Source of the DNA: Agapanthus africanus
Lineage: Eukaryota; Streptophyta; Magnoliopsida; Asparagales; Amaryllidaceae
DNA: 64,000 bases
Assembly: GCA_030015575.1 (NCBI GenBank)
Contig: JASDDO010000028.1
Location: 21,803,154-21,867,153 of the forward strand
Direction: 5' to 3'
A program made the position numbers and the translations under genes. The notes below the pieces were generated by a model. It searched no databases, was not told the DNA's origin, and worked only from the letters and a program-made list of their open reading frames with translations. The number at the start of each line of letters is the position of its first letter. Within the stretch, counting starts at the first letter, position 1. This document shows, piece after piece, positions 46,974-59,100 of the stretch.

Positions 46974-48726
46974 CTAAAACCGTACCTTAGCGCCGAACCA
47001 ACAGAGGAGCTCCCGGTCTTACAGGAGCCGGTTTACCCTGCATGATCTTCCTCTGCCTACCACCAAACTTCGGTTATCCAGCCAAGAACAGTGGACACTG
47101 TTCCAAATAAGTTTGGGGGTATGTATAAAGCCTTTTGTATATATGTGTGGATATTCTTTTCCATTCTTTTTCTTTTTCTTTTCTTTAAAAACAAAAACAA
47201 AAAAAATAAAATTTGTGTATCGCTAACCGACAATTTTGACCCTTCAAATGATCTCTTCATGCAATGACAGTGAGGACACTGTCCAGTTTAAGTTTGGGGG
47301 TACGCTCGGTACGCACTTCTTACCTTCGCATTATATATTTTGCATCTACATATATAAAATCCATAAAAATCTGAAAATTTTCTAAAAACATAAAAACTTT
47401 TCTGTCAAGTTAGCTAGTGGGAGGACTTTGATTCAACATTTCGACGGTTTTGTTTGATAAAATAAGAATAACTAAATCTTATGTTTAGATTTCGAAAACC
47501 TGAAAGATAACTCTCCTTTGAAGTTAACTATAGATAATATACGTCTTTACATCACACTACACGTGTCGTGAGTTTTTGGAAATTAGATGACAAGTTTTTT
47601 ATGTTTAAAAACTTTTAATAGATAAATGATTTTCTGAGGATCAAATAGGTTTGTTCTGAAATAAGTAATATCAAGAATAGGTTATGAAGTGAGAGAATAT
47701 GAAGGAATGTTATTGATGCCTTAATTGGAACTAAGTCTAAAAAATAACCCATCTGAAACTTGATTGGAATAATTACACACCGAACCCACTAAACACGTCT
47801 TTTATCCCAAAAAAAATAATTGAACTGCAGGTTATATCTCCGTTCATATTAAACCATCTGATTTTCACGCCAAACTGTCTTTTGTTTTTGGACCTAGGTA
47901 ACTTGAGTAATTAAGTCCGCTGGGGTGTTTCTACACCTAATGCCCTAAAACCAACTGGTTTGGGTGCATTGGCCCAAAGCTCGCTAAGAAGCCTAGAAAG
48001 TCCAGATTAAAACAAAGTCAAGCAAGTGTTCTCTCCGAGTTAAAATTCCTAACGGTTCTTTGTGTGAGAATAATCTTGATAAAAGACAGACTTTTATAAA
48101 AAATTTAGCGGAGATATGAAGGTTTTATTCTATGATAAAGACTATTGCACGTTCACAGAGGTGTGTATGAAATGAAAACAAGAAAAATGTGGAGTGAAAA
48201 ATATGACCTAGTTTCCTGTTAAGGAAGATAGTAATTCTGAAGTTGAAACCTTACTGGAAAACGAAACTTGAAAAATGCTTAACTCTTTATAAAACTTATG
48301 TGATCCTTTCAAAATTCTTATCCGGACTTTATTATGAGGACTTTATTCGACCTTTCTGGAACGTAACGACACTATTTGCACTGCACGTGAAGACATATAA
48401 AAGCTGTAGTTAAATAAGAAGCGAGGTGTGAAAAATAAAGGTTCGATAGTCTAGACTTAGGATAATAGAATTGTTATTTTCTGAAACAAAACTTTAGGGT
48501 TTGAATCTTAGTTATTTTACAAAACTAGCTTGACCGGATTTTGTGGGTAGTATCCGCTGAAAACCCTCAGGAGACAACACTCCTCCTACTAGGGACACCT
48601 AGAGGTTTAACGGATTGTTGCACATGCTCAGTGCAATCGCGTTCCCTGCGAAAGTGAGGTTAGGAAATTTATTGTGAATAAAATTGGCTTTGCTCGGGAC
48701 GAGCAAATGATAAGTTTGGGGGTATT
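46974..48726 (+). mobile_element. Athila 3' region with three polypurine-tract copies
   Basis: 1.75 kb without an open frame of note. Some Athila members carry an envelope-like gene at this position, and none is seen here. The tract AAGTTTGGGGGTA occurs three times: 47109-47121, 47290-47302 and 48712-48724. Only the last abuts the LTR (48727). The first two are each preceded by GGACACTGT. Confidence 0.8.
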
Positions 48727-50309
48727 TGTTCATATCAGATTTTTGCATTTTTATACCGCCCAATTTTTATCACATTGCATATCGGTAGGTACTCTTGAGC
48801 CGTGTTTGCTAGTCAATTGCAGGATACAGGTTCTCGGCTCTAAACGGTGAAATTCATGGAAAAACACGACAATGTCCGGGTTCCTGCCAACCACAGATAA
48901 AACACGGATCTCCGCTCTTTATCCGTCTGTTGCCACACACCAGTTTAAGAGACAAAATGACAAATCAATGTCGTTTTCATGCACAAGGCTCAATGGCAGC
49001 ACAAGATCCAAGAAATCTACACGGAGCTCGAGGAAATCATAACAAAAAGATCCACATCAAATCATCTTTTGCTCAACAGAAATTCTGAAAAAATCGTGAA
49101 GAAAATATGAGAAAATACATATACCAGAATAAAGGGTACATCAAACCAGGGGACTACAAAAAACCATAGGAGCCAAGTCCTATAAAGGGCCGCGGAACCG
49201 CGGCCAATGGGGGGTCAAGGCCGCGGTTCCGCGGCAGTATGGTGGCATCAGTCGACCATTTTTCAGGGGCAGATTTGTCTTTTCATTTTAGTTCTGAATG
49301 TTGCCCTAGGTTTTTATTTTCCAGCCTATAAATACCCCAGAACCTTGTGAAGCCAAGGGTGCATAATCTTGTATTTTTCTAGGTTTAGAATACTTGTTTC
49401 TTCTTCCTCTTCTCATCTCTTCTCCATTAAAAATTTTGTAGTGAGCTTTTGTGAGTGAAGAATGATGAATAAAGAAGATCCGTTTACTTATCATGCTTGT
49501 CTTATTCTTTTATAATTGCTTGCACTCTTAATTTATTAACTTAGTTATTGTTATTTCTTGTTGTTTCTTTCTTTTCTCTTTTCCTTTATCATTAAAACAA
49601 CCATGATGCTTACGCTTCATCCTTGCCAAGGTGAGGTCGCAAATAGCTAGTTGTTATCTTCTAATCTCCTTCTTTCTATCTTCCTCTTTTGTTTTGTTTT
49701 CTTTTCACTATGATGTGTGAGTAGTTTCATACTTGTTAGGGTAGGATAAGGGAAGTTTGAGAGAAGGAAATCTCTCTCACTTTTTCCTTGCCCAACATCT
49801 TAAAATCGACTCCCGTTAATTGAACCACAATCCGCTCCTTACGGCACCCTATCCTACATGATAGCGGTGATTCCGTAGTGAGACCGGTTGTGGTTGAATT
49901 AACCGGAGGTTATGGTTAAGAGCCAAGAACGGACGGACAAGCACCAAAAGGAAGAACTTAAGCATTGGAAAGCCTAGCTTATACTCGCAAGTTCCTTCCT
50001 AGTCGTGCTAATCCCCGTTGTTGCCGATTACCGTAACACCGATATTAAGAGGGGCAACGAAAGAAGTGGGCGACTCCTAACTCAAACTAACCTAATCCTA
50101 ACCCTAACAAGCTCTCTTTACATATCATTTTAACACTTAGATAATCACAAACAAAATCTGGACTTTCGGACTTAACTCGTTAAAACACATAAAAAAAAAA
50201 GATTCCCATCTCCCTGCGGATGACCCGTACTCAACCGGCTAGCTACAAGCGAAACCGTCTTGATTGCGGTAATTAACTAAACTTGAACACGCAGAATCGC
50301 TAACAATCA
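48727..50309 (+). mobile_element. 3' LTR of the Athila element
   Basis: It pairs with 38362-39938 with scattered substitutions and two short length differences. The TATA box is at 49326. Confidence 0.9.
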
Positions 50310-51154
50310 GCAGTCGGTATGAGATGGGCCGCAAACTTGTTTCAGTCTTGTGTTAGCTGTGTAGCATGTGATATTAGAAATTCGAATATTTAAGACATAT
50401 CTTATCTGCTCAACATAGTGAACTCAGCATCATACTCATCCACAGATTTGGTTCACATCGAACCTTGTTGCAAGTGGATGAATTGCTGCTCCATATTAAA
50501 GTGGGCAGTCTCAGGAAAATATTTCGCTTCGAACATCTCGCAAAAAATCCTCCATTTGATCGGTTGAGAAAGACGGATTTCTTTCGCCTTCCACCATACC
50601 CTAACATTGTCAGTTAGTTGTAACTTTGCAAATTTTACCCAAGCGATCTCTGGCACTTGTGCCAGATCATCTTCGATCAACTGAGCTCATTCCTCTGCTT
50701 CCAAAGGGCTCTCTTTCCCAGGGAATTGTTTAAGGTGCAATACCCGGAATTGTTTCACTCCAGATGCCGCAGCTTCGGAGCGGTTCATTAGGATAGCAGT
50801 CTGCTGCTGCCATCCCTCTAAAAAGCTCTTGATCGCCTCGAGCAATACCGTCTGCTCGTTAATAAGAGCAGCTACGGTAGGTGTAAGTGGAAGAGGTGGT
50901 GGTGTAGTGTTGCCTTTCACGTTAGTGCTCGTGTTGTTTGGTGAATCCATAACCTTGAAAGAAAAATAGGGTTAGGATGGATTTAAAAAATATGAAATGT
51001 AAAGAACGTTTAGCTGTTGATTCTTATAATTCTTGTGATATATTGCTTAGGTTTTCATGCAGAATTTACCCTGCAAGGTATGACTTCATACATAACTGAA
51101 CCTGCATGGTATGACTTCATGAAGAAATTTTCTGCATGGGCCGCCAACAAAACC
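50310..51154 (-). mobile_element. Tekay/Del-type element: start of gag and leader
   Basis: The continuation of the element at 36002-38361. Gag starts near 50950 with MDSPNNTSTNVKG; its core shows the typical phrases WVKFAKLQLTDNVRVWWKAK and FEAKYFPETAHFNMEQQFIH (about 50.65-50.45 kb). The leader between 50951 and the LTR is about 200 bp. No standard initiator-Met primer site is seen at the LTR edge. Confidence 0.75.
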
Positions 51155-54135
51155 TGTCACGCCCCGCTTCCCAGAGTACGGGTAAGGAGACGCGACGAGC
51201 CCCGCGACGTATTTACTCAGAAATAAACACGTTAAGCGTAAATAAGCAATATAATAAATGTACATAAGAAATGAAAAGATGTATAAATAAACATCAACTT
51301 TTTATTGATGAAACATTTCTTTACATACAACCGGAAAGTAAATACAATGCTGGAAAGCAATGCCTAAACAATGGCATGAACTGAAAGTAAAAGTATATAC
51401 AAGTGAACTAGAGCTCTGGGTCCTCAATGAACTTCTCCAAATCGTCCTGGCTGAGCTCGATATCTAGAGAGTCGGGTCCTCCTGACAACATTCCAAAGAA
51501 AGAAGGGAAAAGGAATGTCGTCAGCGAACAATCGCTCGGTAAGTCCCAAAAGATAAAGAAGAATAGATATAGAACAGATAAAGTATATATGGTTGTGTTT
51601 GTTATGTTAACGTAGTTGTTTGTAGCTTGGTACAAAATGTGCTAGTGTATACGAGAGGAGTCCATCTTGCTCCGTGGACTAAAGCATATGGAGTACAAGG
51701 CCCCTTCAAAACCCATGGGACAACGGCAACGGATATTCAGGTTAGGTGTATTATAATGATCATAATCGTGCCACTTTTAACACATTTCATACCAGTCCGC
51801 CCCTTAAAAACCCCGTAATGCATATTGTATTGATTTGTTATATGAGACTTGCCGAAACCATGGTATAAATTGTTCATGTAAATGGATAAGGATATAAACG
51901 GATAGTCATGTAGTCAAGTTAATATATATCCATGGTTCGGTCCAGTCGAGTCATGTTGGTATTTGATAATATTTTGGTATTCATGTTCAAATTCCAGTAT
52001 ATATGGATTCATGTTGTATTGGAGTTATATTTGAATTGTAGGTATGTTGGAATTGTATTCAGATTAAACTGAGACTCTGTCTGAGTCAAACACTTTAAAA
52101 AGAATTGGATTCCTGAATTAGGTTTTGGAGTTATCGGTAACTGCTGCACATTAACGACATGATTTGTGACTTTTCCAAGCCAATTACCATTGATAACCCC
52201 GTTTTAGTTTTCTACCTTAAATAGGCAAGTACCCACTTTCTCCGGCTCCCTGAGGCTCAAGAGAATTGGTCCCACTTAAACATATATTTACTAGGCTCCT
52301 TAATGTAAATTAATATAACGTGAGAGTGTTTTATGAAAAAAATAGTTTTAGTATAGTTCAAAATAATTCTCAAGTATTTATTTATCATATTTATGGATTT
52401 CATGAATGTAAATTTTAAAAGTGGGGTATTCTGGTGAATAAAAACCTAAATTGAATAGTATATGGTATTTTAGTGTAAATTGACTTGTATGGATTGTTAA
52501 TGGTATTTTCATGAAACTTGTGATTCTTGTGTTTAGAAAACATGGAATTTATTATAAATATAAAATAGATATTTTGATAATATTTATATATATAATTATT
52601 AAAAATAGAATTTATTTATTAAATAGAAAATTACGTTTTCTTTAAAATTGTATTAAAAATTCCATCGAAATCAGATGCTCCGTGTGGGGGTCTGCATCTC
52701 GCTCTACTAGTCCGAGAATGTACGATAACCCGCACCAACTAAATAGGATTCCCCAAAAGTGGGTTGCGGAGACGTAATCGTAAGAAATTTAATTTAAAAC
52801 AATTTAAAGAATACTGTTTTTAACAGTTTATGGTATTTAAATGTAAAGTCGTATTTGTCTCAAAGATATTATTTTTAAGCAATCGTGTTATGTCAAGATG
52901 TGTGTTGTGAGAGGTAGATCATTATCTCGTGAGATTTTTCTAAAGATAATACAAGCAAATATGATAAAAGATACCGAATATAAAGTTTGTGGTATTTAAC
53001 TGTAAAAGTGTAATAGAAATTGTTTTACATGGAATTTTATAGTGAAATTGGTTTCTAAGATTTTAGTTATGTTTAACAAGTAAGGTACAATGATTTAGAT
53101 CAATAGTTCTTAAGAAAATTGCTAGTTTAAGAAGTTTTAAAAATGAATCGGTATAACTCCACTTACCGACATCATTAAAAAGAAAAAGTTTTGAGAGGTG
53201 ATAAGAAGAGAGTAGATGGGACTTACGAGTTGGAATGAGAGAGGAGAGGTATAGGAAGGATTAGAGAGTTTCGTGGAGTCGCGGGGTCGCCGGAATTTTC
53301 TTGAATCGTCGCCGGAACTTGACCTTTGGCTAACTCCACTTGTACACTTCTTTGACTTGGAAAAACTTGAGAACTTTTTGATAATGGATTTCAGAATAGA
53401 AAGGGCTAGGGTGTGATGTTATATTTATACGAGAAATTAGGGTTTTGAGAATTGAAGAATGGAATTAAAATTCATTTAAAATAGAATTAAAGAGTGAAAT
53501 TACACTCTCTGGATAAATTCAGAGAAATCAAACAGAAAGAAGTAGTGGGTGGAGACCAAGAGGTTAGGGTTCAAAATATAGGGTCATTTCCTATGGACAA
53601 GCCCGGCGGCGCCGACCCATATTGAAATTTCGCCGGGCCACATGTTAGTGTCTGTTCATATAACAATTTCTACATGTTTCTTTTCAATGACTTTTCATTT
53701 TTACGTGAATTGCACATGTAAACTTTTGGGCTTTCAAAGAGTTTATAAGAAAAATCAGTTAAAATAGCATGTGGCTGAAAGGATTCAAACATAAGGCCTA
53801 CATCACAGCAGTGCAAGACTTTACCAATAAGCTAAAAGTGCTTTCTTGCTGTTCTTAAGTAAATTTTAATTTATAATTTATACGCAGGCTTGAAACTCTA
53901 TCCTGCTTGAAACTCTATTCTATATATTAACTTTAAGAAAATTTTGTACATTAAAATAGTGTCGTTACACCCGATAGTTTTGGTGACTATATTATCTCAT
54001 TATCTGTGTTAGATTACTGTTACCATATACTATCAGAAACCGAAGTGTGATTACGACATGATTATTCTTTAAACGTAGAAGTATGGCTGGCGTAGGCACC
54101 ATCGTATTTCGTATTTTAGGAAGCGGGGCGTGACA
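51155..54135 (-). mobile_element. 5' LTR of the Tekay/Del-type element (3.0 kb)
   Basis: Both ends carry the same inverted 17-mer: TGTCACGCCCCGCTTCC at the left end and its complement at the right end (54119-54135). The flanks differ (AAACC left, CATAT right), which fits a 5' LTR with its element to the left rather than a solo LTR. A minus-strand TATA box lies at 53422-53429. The rest is AT-rich without genes. Confidence 0.75.
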
Positions 54136-54376
54136 CATATAGCATGGTAATCTCATGCCTATATTATGCCCATGCCTTCCTCCTCCAATAATTATTTAGG
54201 AAAAAAGAAAATGTAAATATTATAATATGCATACCATACCATGATAGATATTAAAAACTGTCTAATGTACTGTTTTAAAATCTGCAGCCCCAAAATCCAA
54301 TGTTTGGTTATCTTTTTAATAAAGCTCATTATATCATTATTTAAATTCAAAAATAAATATAATAAATTTATGAAAT

Positions 54377-54420
<44 letters not shown>

Positions 54421-56140
54421 GTGTGTGTGTGTGCACCCTCTCAATTAATCAATTTCCAATTAAAATAAAACAAATGAGCTTCCTCTTCTCTTCTTCATAA
54501 TTAAGAATCCTTATGATTATTGATTTCATAACAAACTCAAAGTTTGGATCCAAGATGAAACTTTCCACCATCTCACATTATTACTTCTTACAAAATGGTC
54601 TATAGACCCAGGGATCGATGGGGAAAATGCCACTAGTTTTGGATCACTAAAAATCGTGTCTTATCCTCACAAGCCACTCAAACTCACACATGCAAGCCAC
54701 CATATTCTAAAGTCCCCATGGGCTACTTTTATAATATACCAAACAAAATGAAGCCACCCACATATATATAAATGGCCCCTAATAAACAAATCAATAATGA
54801 CATTATCGAATTCCCTATTAACTACAAATATATTAGAAGCTACATTAGCCACGGCGGCACGGCGGCAGCAGTGGCGTAGGAGGCCGAGACCCATCGTGCC
54901 TTGATATATTTCTTAGAAGATATTCATATGATTGTCATGTAATATGTTCAGGATGATTGTACACTTGCTATAATAATTTGAATCTATTTTAAAGGTACAA
55001 TCACAAATAAATGTGCCTTGGCTCTCATCTCTCTTCTTTCTACTATCAAACATGTTTTCTTCTTTATCAAGTTCTAGGGTTTCAAGATCTTCAACAAGAA
55101 ATGAAGAAAATTGTTATTGCGATATGAGGAAAAGACTTAGAACATCTTGGACGGACCCATCGTGCTTGATACTTGCTTATCAACCGTGAACTCAAGATCT
55201 AGGCTTTATTTTGGGAAAGCAAGTTAAGAGATGGAGTAAGGGTGATGTTTGGTAGAGAGATGGATGAGGAGATGTGGCGGGGTTGGGATTTTTTTAATTA
55301 AAGGTAAGTTTGTCTCCGGGTGTATAAAAGCTGGAAACAAATGTTAAGATATTTAAGCTACAATGTGTTGAAACATTAGGGGATTTTAATGCAATTTAGC
55401 CAAACTTTGCTAATGACCAAATGGTCCAAAACTTTAAGTAGCTCATATATTGTATAACTGTCCGTTCTAAAATGGGAGGTCGCCGATTTGATCTGAGTAA
55501 TTACATTCCATGTAGGACAAAAAAAGAACGTGAGTAGTTGTTCTGTGGTCCAACAAGCGGCCTAACCCACAACTCAAGACTTGGGTTAGATACGAAGTCC
55601 ACATGCCACTCTTTTGTACAGATGTAATCAAAGCAAATTAAACTTTACCTACAGATCTATCTCATTCATGTCTCCTTTCGCAACGGTGATACGGTTTCAC
55701 CTAATTGTTATCATATTAGTTTCAAAATTTTAATACACTGACAAAGACTTTAAAATGGTATATGAAAATATCAGGTTTATAAACCATGGCTTCTCCAAAG
55801 GTTAATGTCTAAATTCAAAATAAACTATCTCAACATGTGAAGATATGTTGAAATATATTAAAGAAAACGTGTTACTCAACTTTGCATATGATTTTGGTGC
55901 ACGGTTTGTTTAACACATGAATGAAACTCACGTCACATGATCATGTCATGAAACTCATTTTGGTTGCTGTAGAGGGTTAAGAGGTACTAAATGTAGGTCG
56001 AACTGAGCACTCAAGGAACAGCTAGGTTTTTGTTCCCTTGTGTTCCCTTCTTCTGTGGCTCTTCCAAATTTTGAATTGCTTAAATTAAATGTTAGAATTT
56101 CTGGTGCTTCTTGCAAATAAAAATAGATCCCAGGATTCCA
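54136..56140. other. Intergenic region between the retrotransposon nest and the terpene synthase
   Basis: AT-rich, no gene recognised. It holds the microsatellite at 54379-54433. The presumed promoter of the terpene synthase is at its right end, but I see no TATA box that I would defend. Confidence 0.6.
54379..54433. repeat. Microsatellite (TA)n(TG)n
   Basis: About 20 TA units followed by about eight TG units. Confidence 0.9.
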
Positions 56141-59100
56141 ATGGCATTGCAAAACCTACACACTGTGATGCTTGATCATCATTTCTTCTCATCGACAAAG
56201 CTTAAAGGATCCTTGAAAGTTGGAGCAGAGGTCTCTCTATTTCTGTCGTTTTCTATGTTTCTTGGTGTGTGTGTGTATTCTCCTCTTGTAGCTGTAAGAT
56301 TGGAACCATACGGGCACATATCTATTGTGTCATTTTCGTTAAATTGATCTTCTCATAACTTGTCACCCCGGTCATGAGCATAATATAGTTATGTTTATAT
56401 GTTGCAGAAGCATAGAAGGATGTTATTCTTTCCGGCCATTAATTGCTTGCCCAAGTCGGATCGGACTCCTCGCAGATCCGCCAACTACCACCCAACCATT
56501 TGGGAGCATCATCTCATTGAGTTGATCCACAGCCCCTTTCTAGTAAGTTGTATTTACCTAAATGTTGAAATATATGAGATAATGATATTCGTTTAATTTT
56601 CATGTCATTTAAACACAATTTATATAAAAGTATAAATATCTTAAATTCCATGTAGAAATTCTTCTAAACAGGGTTTGTTATGTTCCAAGATATATTTCAC
56701 TCAAAAGTCAAATATATTTAAGAAAATTCACGGTATCACAAGCAGCTTAGAAAATGAATATGATTGAAGCCAGACTTCTGCGTATCTATTTACGAAAAAG
56801 AACCGTAGGGCTGCGCACGATGTCGCAGGGAGAATAGGACGCATAGTGGTGGATCTAGGGCTCGTTTGAATGAACGGAAGTATCGGAAGTAATCTTGAAG
56901 TTGCTTCAAAAAGAAGTTCATGCAAAGTAATAATTCCTTGCACTTCTTTTGTTTGTTTTGGTTATAAAAGTAGTTCTATTGAAATCATAAATGCAATTAT
57001 TTTATATTAACTTTAATCCAAAAAAACATGAGAGAGAACGAAAGAAACTTAAAATTAATTAATATTATGAATAAATAGTATTTTTCTTTCTCTTTCCTCT
57101 TGCTTCATGCCACTTCCAAGTCCAAAAAGTCATGAAAAGGAATCTTGAAGTAGAGACTTCACATAAGATCCACATTATCATATGGAATTAATTTCAAATG
57201 TCACTTCTTATCAAAACGATCCCTTTGAAGTATCCAGATTAAACCTACTTCCCCTACTTCCATGTTACCCATGATGGATCATAGGGCTTGAATAGCATGA
57301 GAAAAAATAGTAGAGAAAAAATAGTAGAGGTCCGTATCAACCATCGAACTCTTCTTTTTAATTTTTCTTTTTCAATCTTTTCCTATTGAAACTAACCCGA
57401 TCTTGAGATGGCGATGATGAGTCCTGAGCCGCGAAGAAAGAAAAGAGAAAGCACCGGTAATTATTTTGTTTGGCAATTTTTAACCTGATTTATTCTTTTA
57501 TATAAAAGTTTCTGTGTGTTTTCATGCTCATGATTATATTTATCCCATAAAACTATTACATTGGGTCTGGTCACCAAATTGAAATTACCCATGACCTAAA
57601 TTTAACCTAAACCCTCCCTCAACCTCAGATCCCTAATTCCCTTGCTCTTTCCTTTTAATAAGTGACAATAATGTAATCCAATCCAATCCAATCAATGCCG
57701 ACAAAAGGGGAGAGGAGTTAAGATTTTAATCATGCTAGCAAGACCTAAGGGGGTATGGTTAGGGGTTTTCAAAGGGTAGGTTCTAATGAAGAAGAACATA
57801 TGCAATATGTGTATTCCTCAATTGTGATATTTTTTGCCGAAGAATCGGGATTAATATTTGTATATTTAACAACTAGGTAACGAAAATGTGGGCGTTCGAA
57901 AAACTTAGGCCCTATTTGGGAATGGAGATAGGATAATCGTAGTTTTATTTTAGCGGAGTACATCTGGTTTGCAAGGCTCTACCTCCACTTTAAAGTTTTT
58001 AACTTTGATGAGTGATTGGCTTTGGAGTCGACTCCAAACTTTTGTTTTAGAGATATCGAAAAACAAGTGTTTTCTTCCTATCGTTTTGGAGTTTTGAAAA
58101 CTTTGGTTGGATTGAAGTTTCATGAAACTCTGGGTATCTCAACTTTGAAGTTTAGATAACCAGCGTTTTCTTAACTCCAAAGAGTAAGTCGTATTCCAAA
58201 CATGACACAGTTAGGATTCCGCAGTTAGTTTAGATAACTATATGAAATTCTGGTTATTTAAACTTTATACTTCCGAAATAGATCCTTAAAGATTCAAGAA
58301 AGTACGGATACTAAAAAGGGTATATCAAATTAAGTTGGACTAGAATCATTCCACGTGCGCCACATGTGGAATGAAAATTATATGTCAAAGATCAAGTAAT
58401 GAGATTTTTAATTTAAACAAGGACTTGTAACTGCTTATAGCTAGTGGGTGAGCTATTGTCGCCTTCCAGCCCGCCCTTGGGTGGCTTGACCATCTCAAGT
58501 TGCCTCCCCCTCTCCACACCAATTTTGGAATTAACTAAGATGACATGGACATCTTCATAATTAAGGAAAATTTCCCCTTTTTCAATTTTCCTTTGAATTG
58601 AAATTTGAAGTGCCATGTGACCCCTATCTGTTCTAGTTATAATAGTAGAGATGCAGCAATATAAGATGGGCATATTAAATATAACCCGAAAAAAACGTTT
58701 TAATTTAATTTTTATTCTGTAATAGAAGGTTTTCACTCCCTAGTTACATGGTGAGAGAATAAAATTTATAAGATTTTGCTGTACTTAGGATTTAGGCTGT
58801 GGACTTATGGAGATCAACAGGGACAATGCAGGTTAACCAATAGAAGAGCAAAAATATATCACTTTTTTTTAACCAATAGAAGAGTGAAAATACATCATAT
58901 ATGTTTATCCGTCCATGCCTTGCTTGTACATCTTTTTCACTATTAGAATGCAAACTCTTTGAGATTTGCTTATTTTGATATTTACTTTGGTCTTGACATG
59001 TATTGCTTTGAATTCCATATTACCCTATATTTAGATGGATGCTGCATTTAGTTCACGGATTCAGGAATTGAAGCTTGAGGCCAAGCGTTTGTTAAAACAA

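Larger units (their letters stand above)
38362..50309 (+). mobile_element. Athila-lineage Ty3/gypsy element, nearly whole
   Basis: Two 1.58-kb LTRs flank the primer site, a 1.2-kb leader, a gag-pol region and a 1.75-kb 3' region. The 5-bp target duplication GCAGT is perfect (38357-38361 and 50310-50314). By eye the LTRs differ at about 37 of 1580 sites (around 2.3 percent), under a million years or so at 1.3e-8 substitutions per site per year; the rate for this species is unknown. It is therefore the youngest datable insertion here. RT wording and primer site point to Athila. Total length is 11.95 kb. The coding part looks almost intact, with about three breaks. No envelope-like gene is present. 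Confidence 0.9.
56543..59034 (+). other. Terpene synthase intron 2, 2.5 kb, enlarged
   Basis: It runs from GTAAGT to ATTTAG and joins SPFL to MDAAFSSRIQELKLEA. It is far longer than the other introns and contains two MITE-like elements (56858-57223 and 57908-58285). Confidence 0.8.

Noticed and set aside
46974-48726. Envelope-like gene in the Athila 3' region
   Set aside because: No open frame above about 70 codons on the plus strand and no membrane-spanning pattern.
51155-54135. Solo LTR interpretation of the Tekay-type LTR
   Set aside because: The flanks do not form a direct repeat, and gag of matching lineage and orientation follows on the left.
54667-54894. 75-codon minus-strand frame between the LTR and the terpene synthase
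   Set aside because: Short, low similarity to anything I know, no supporting signals. It is probably chance.
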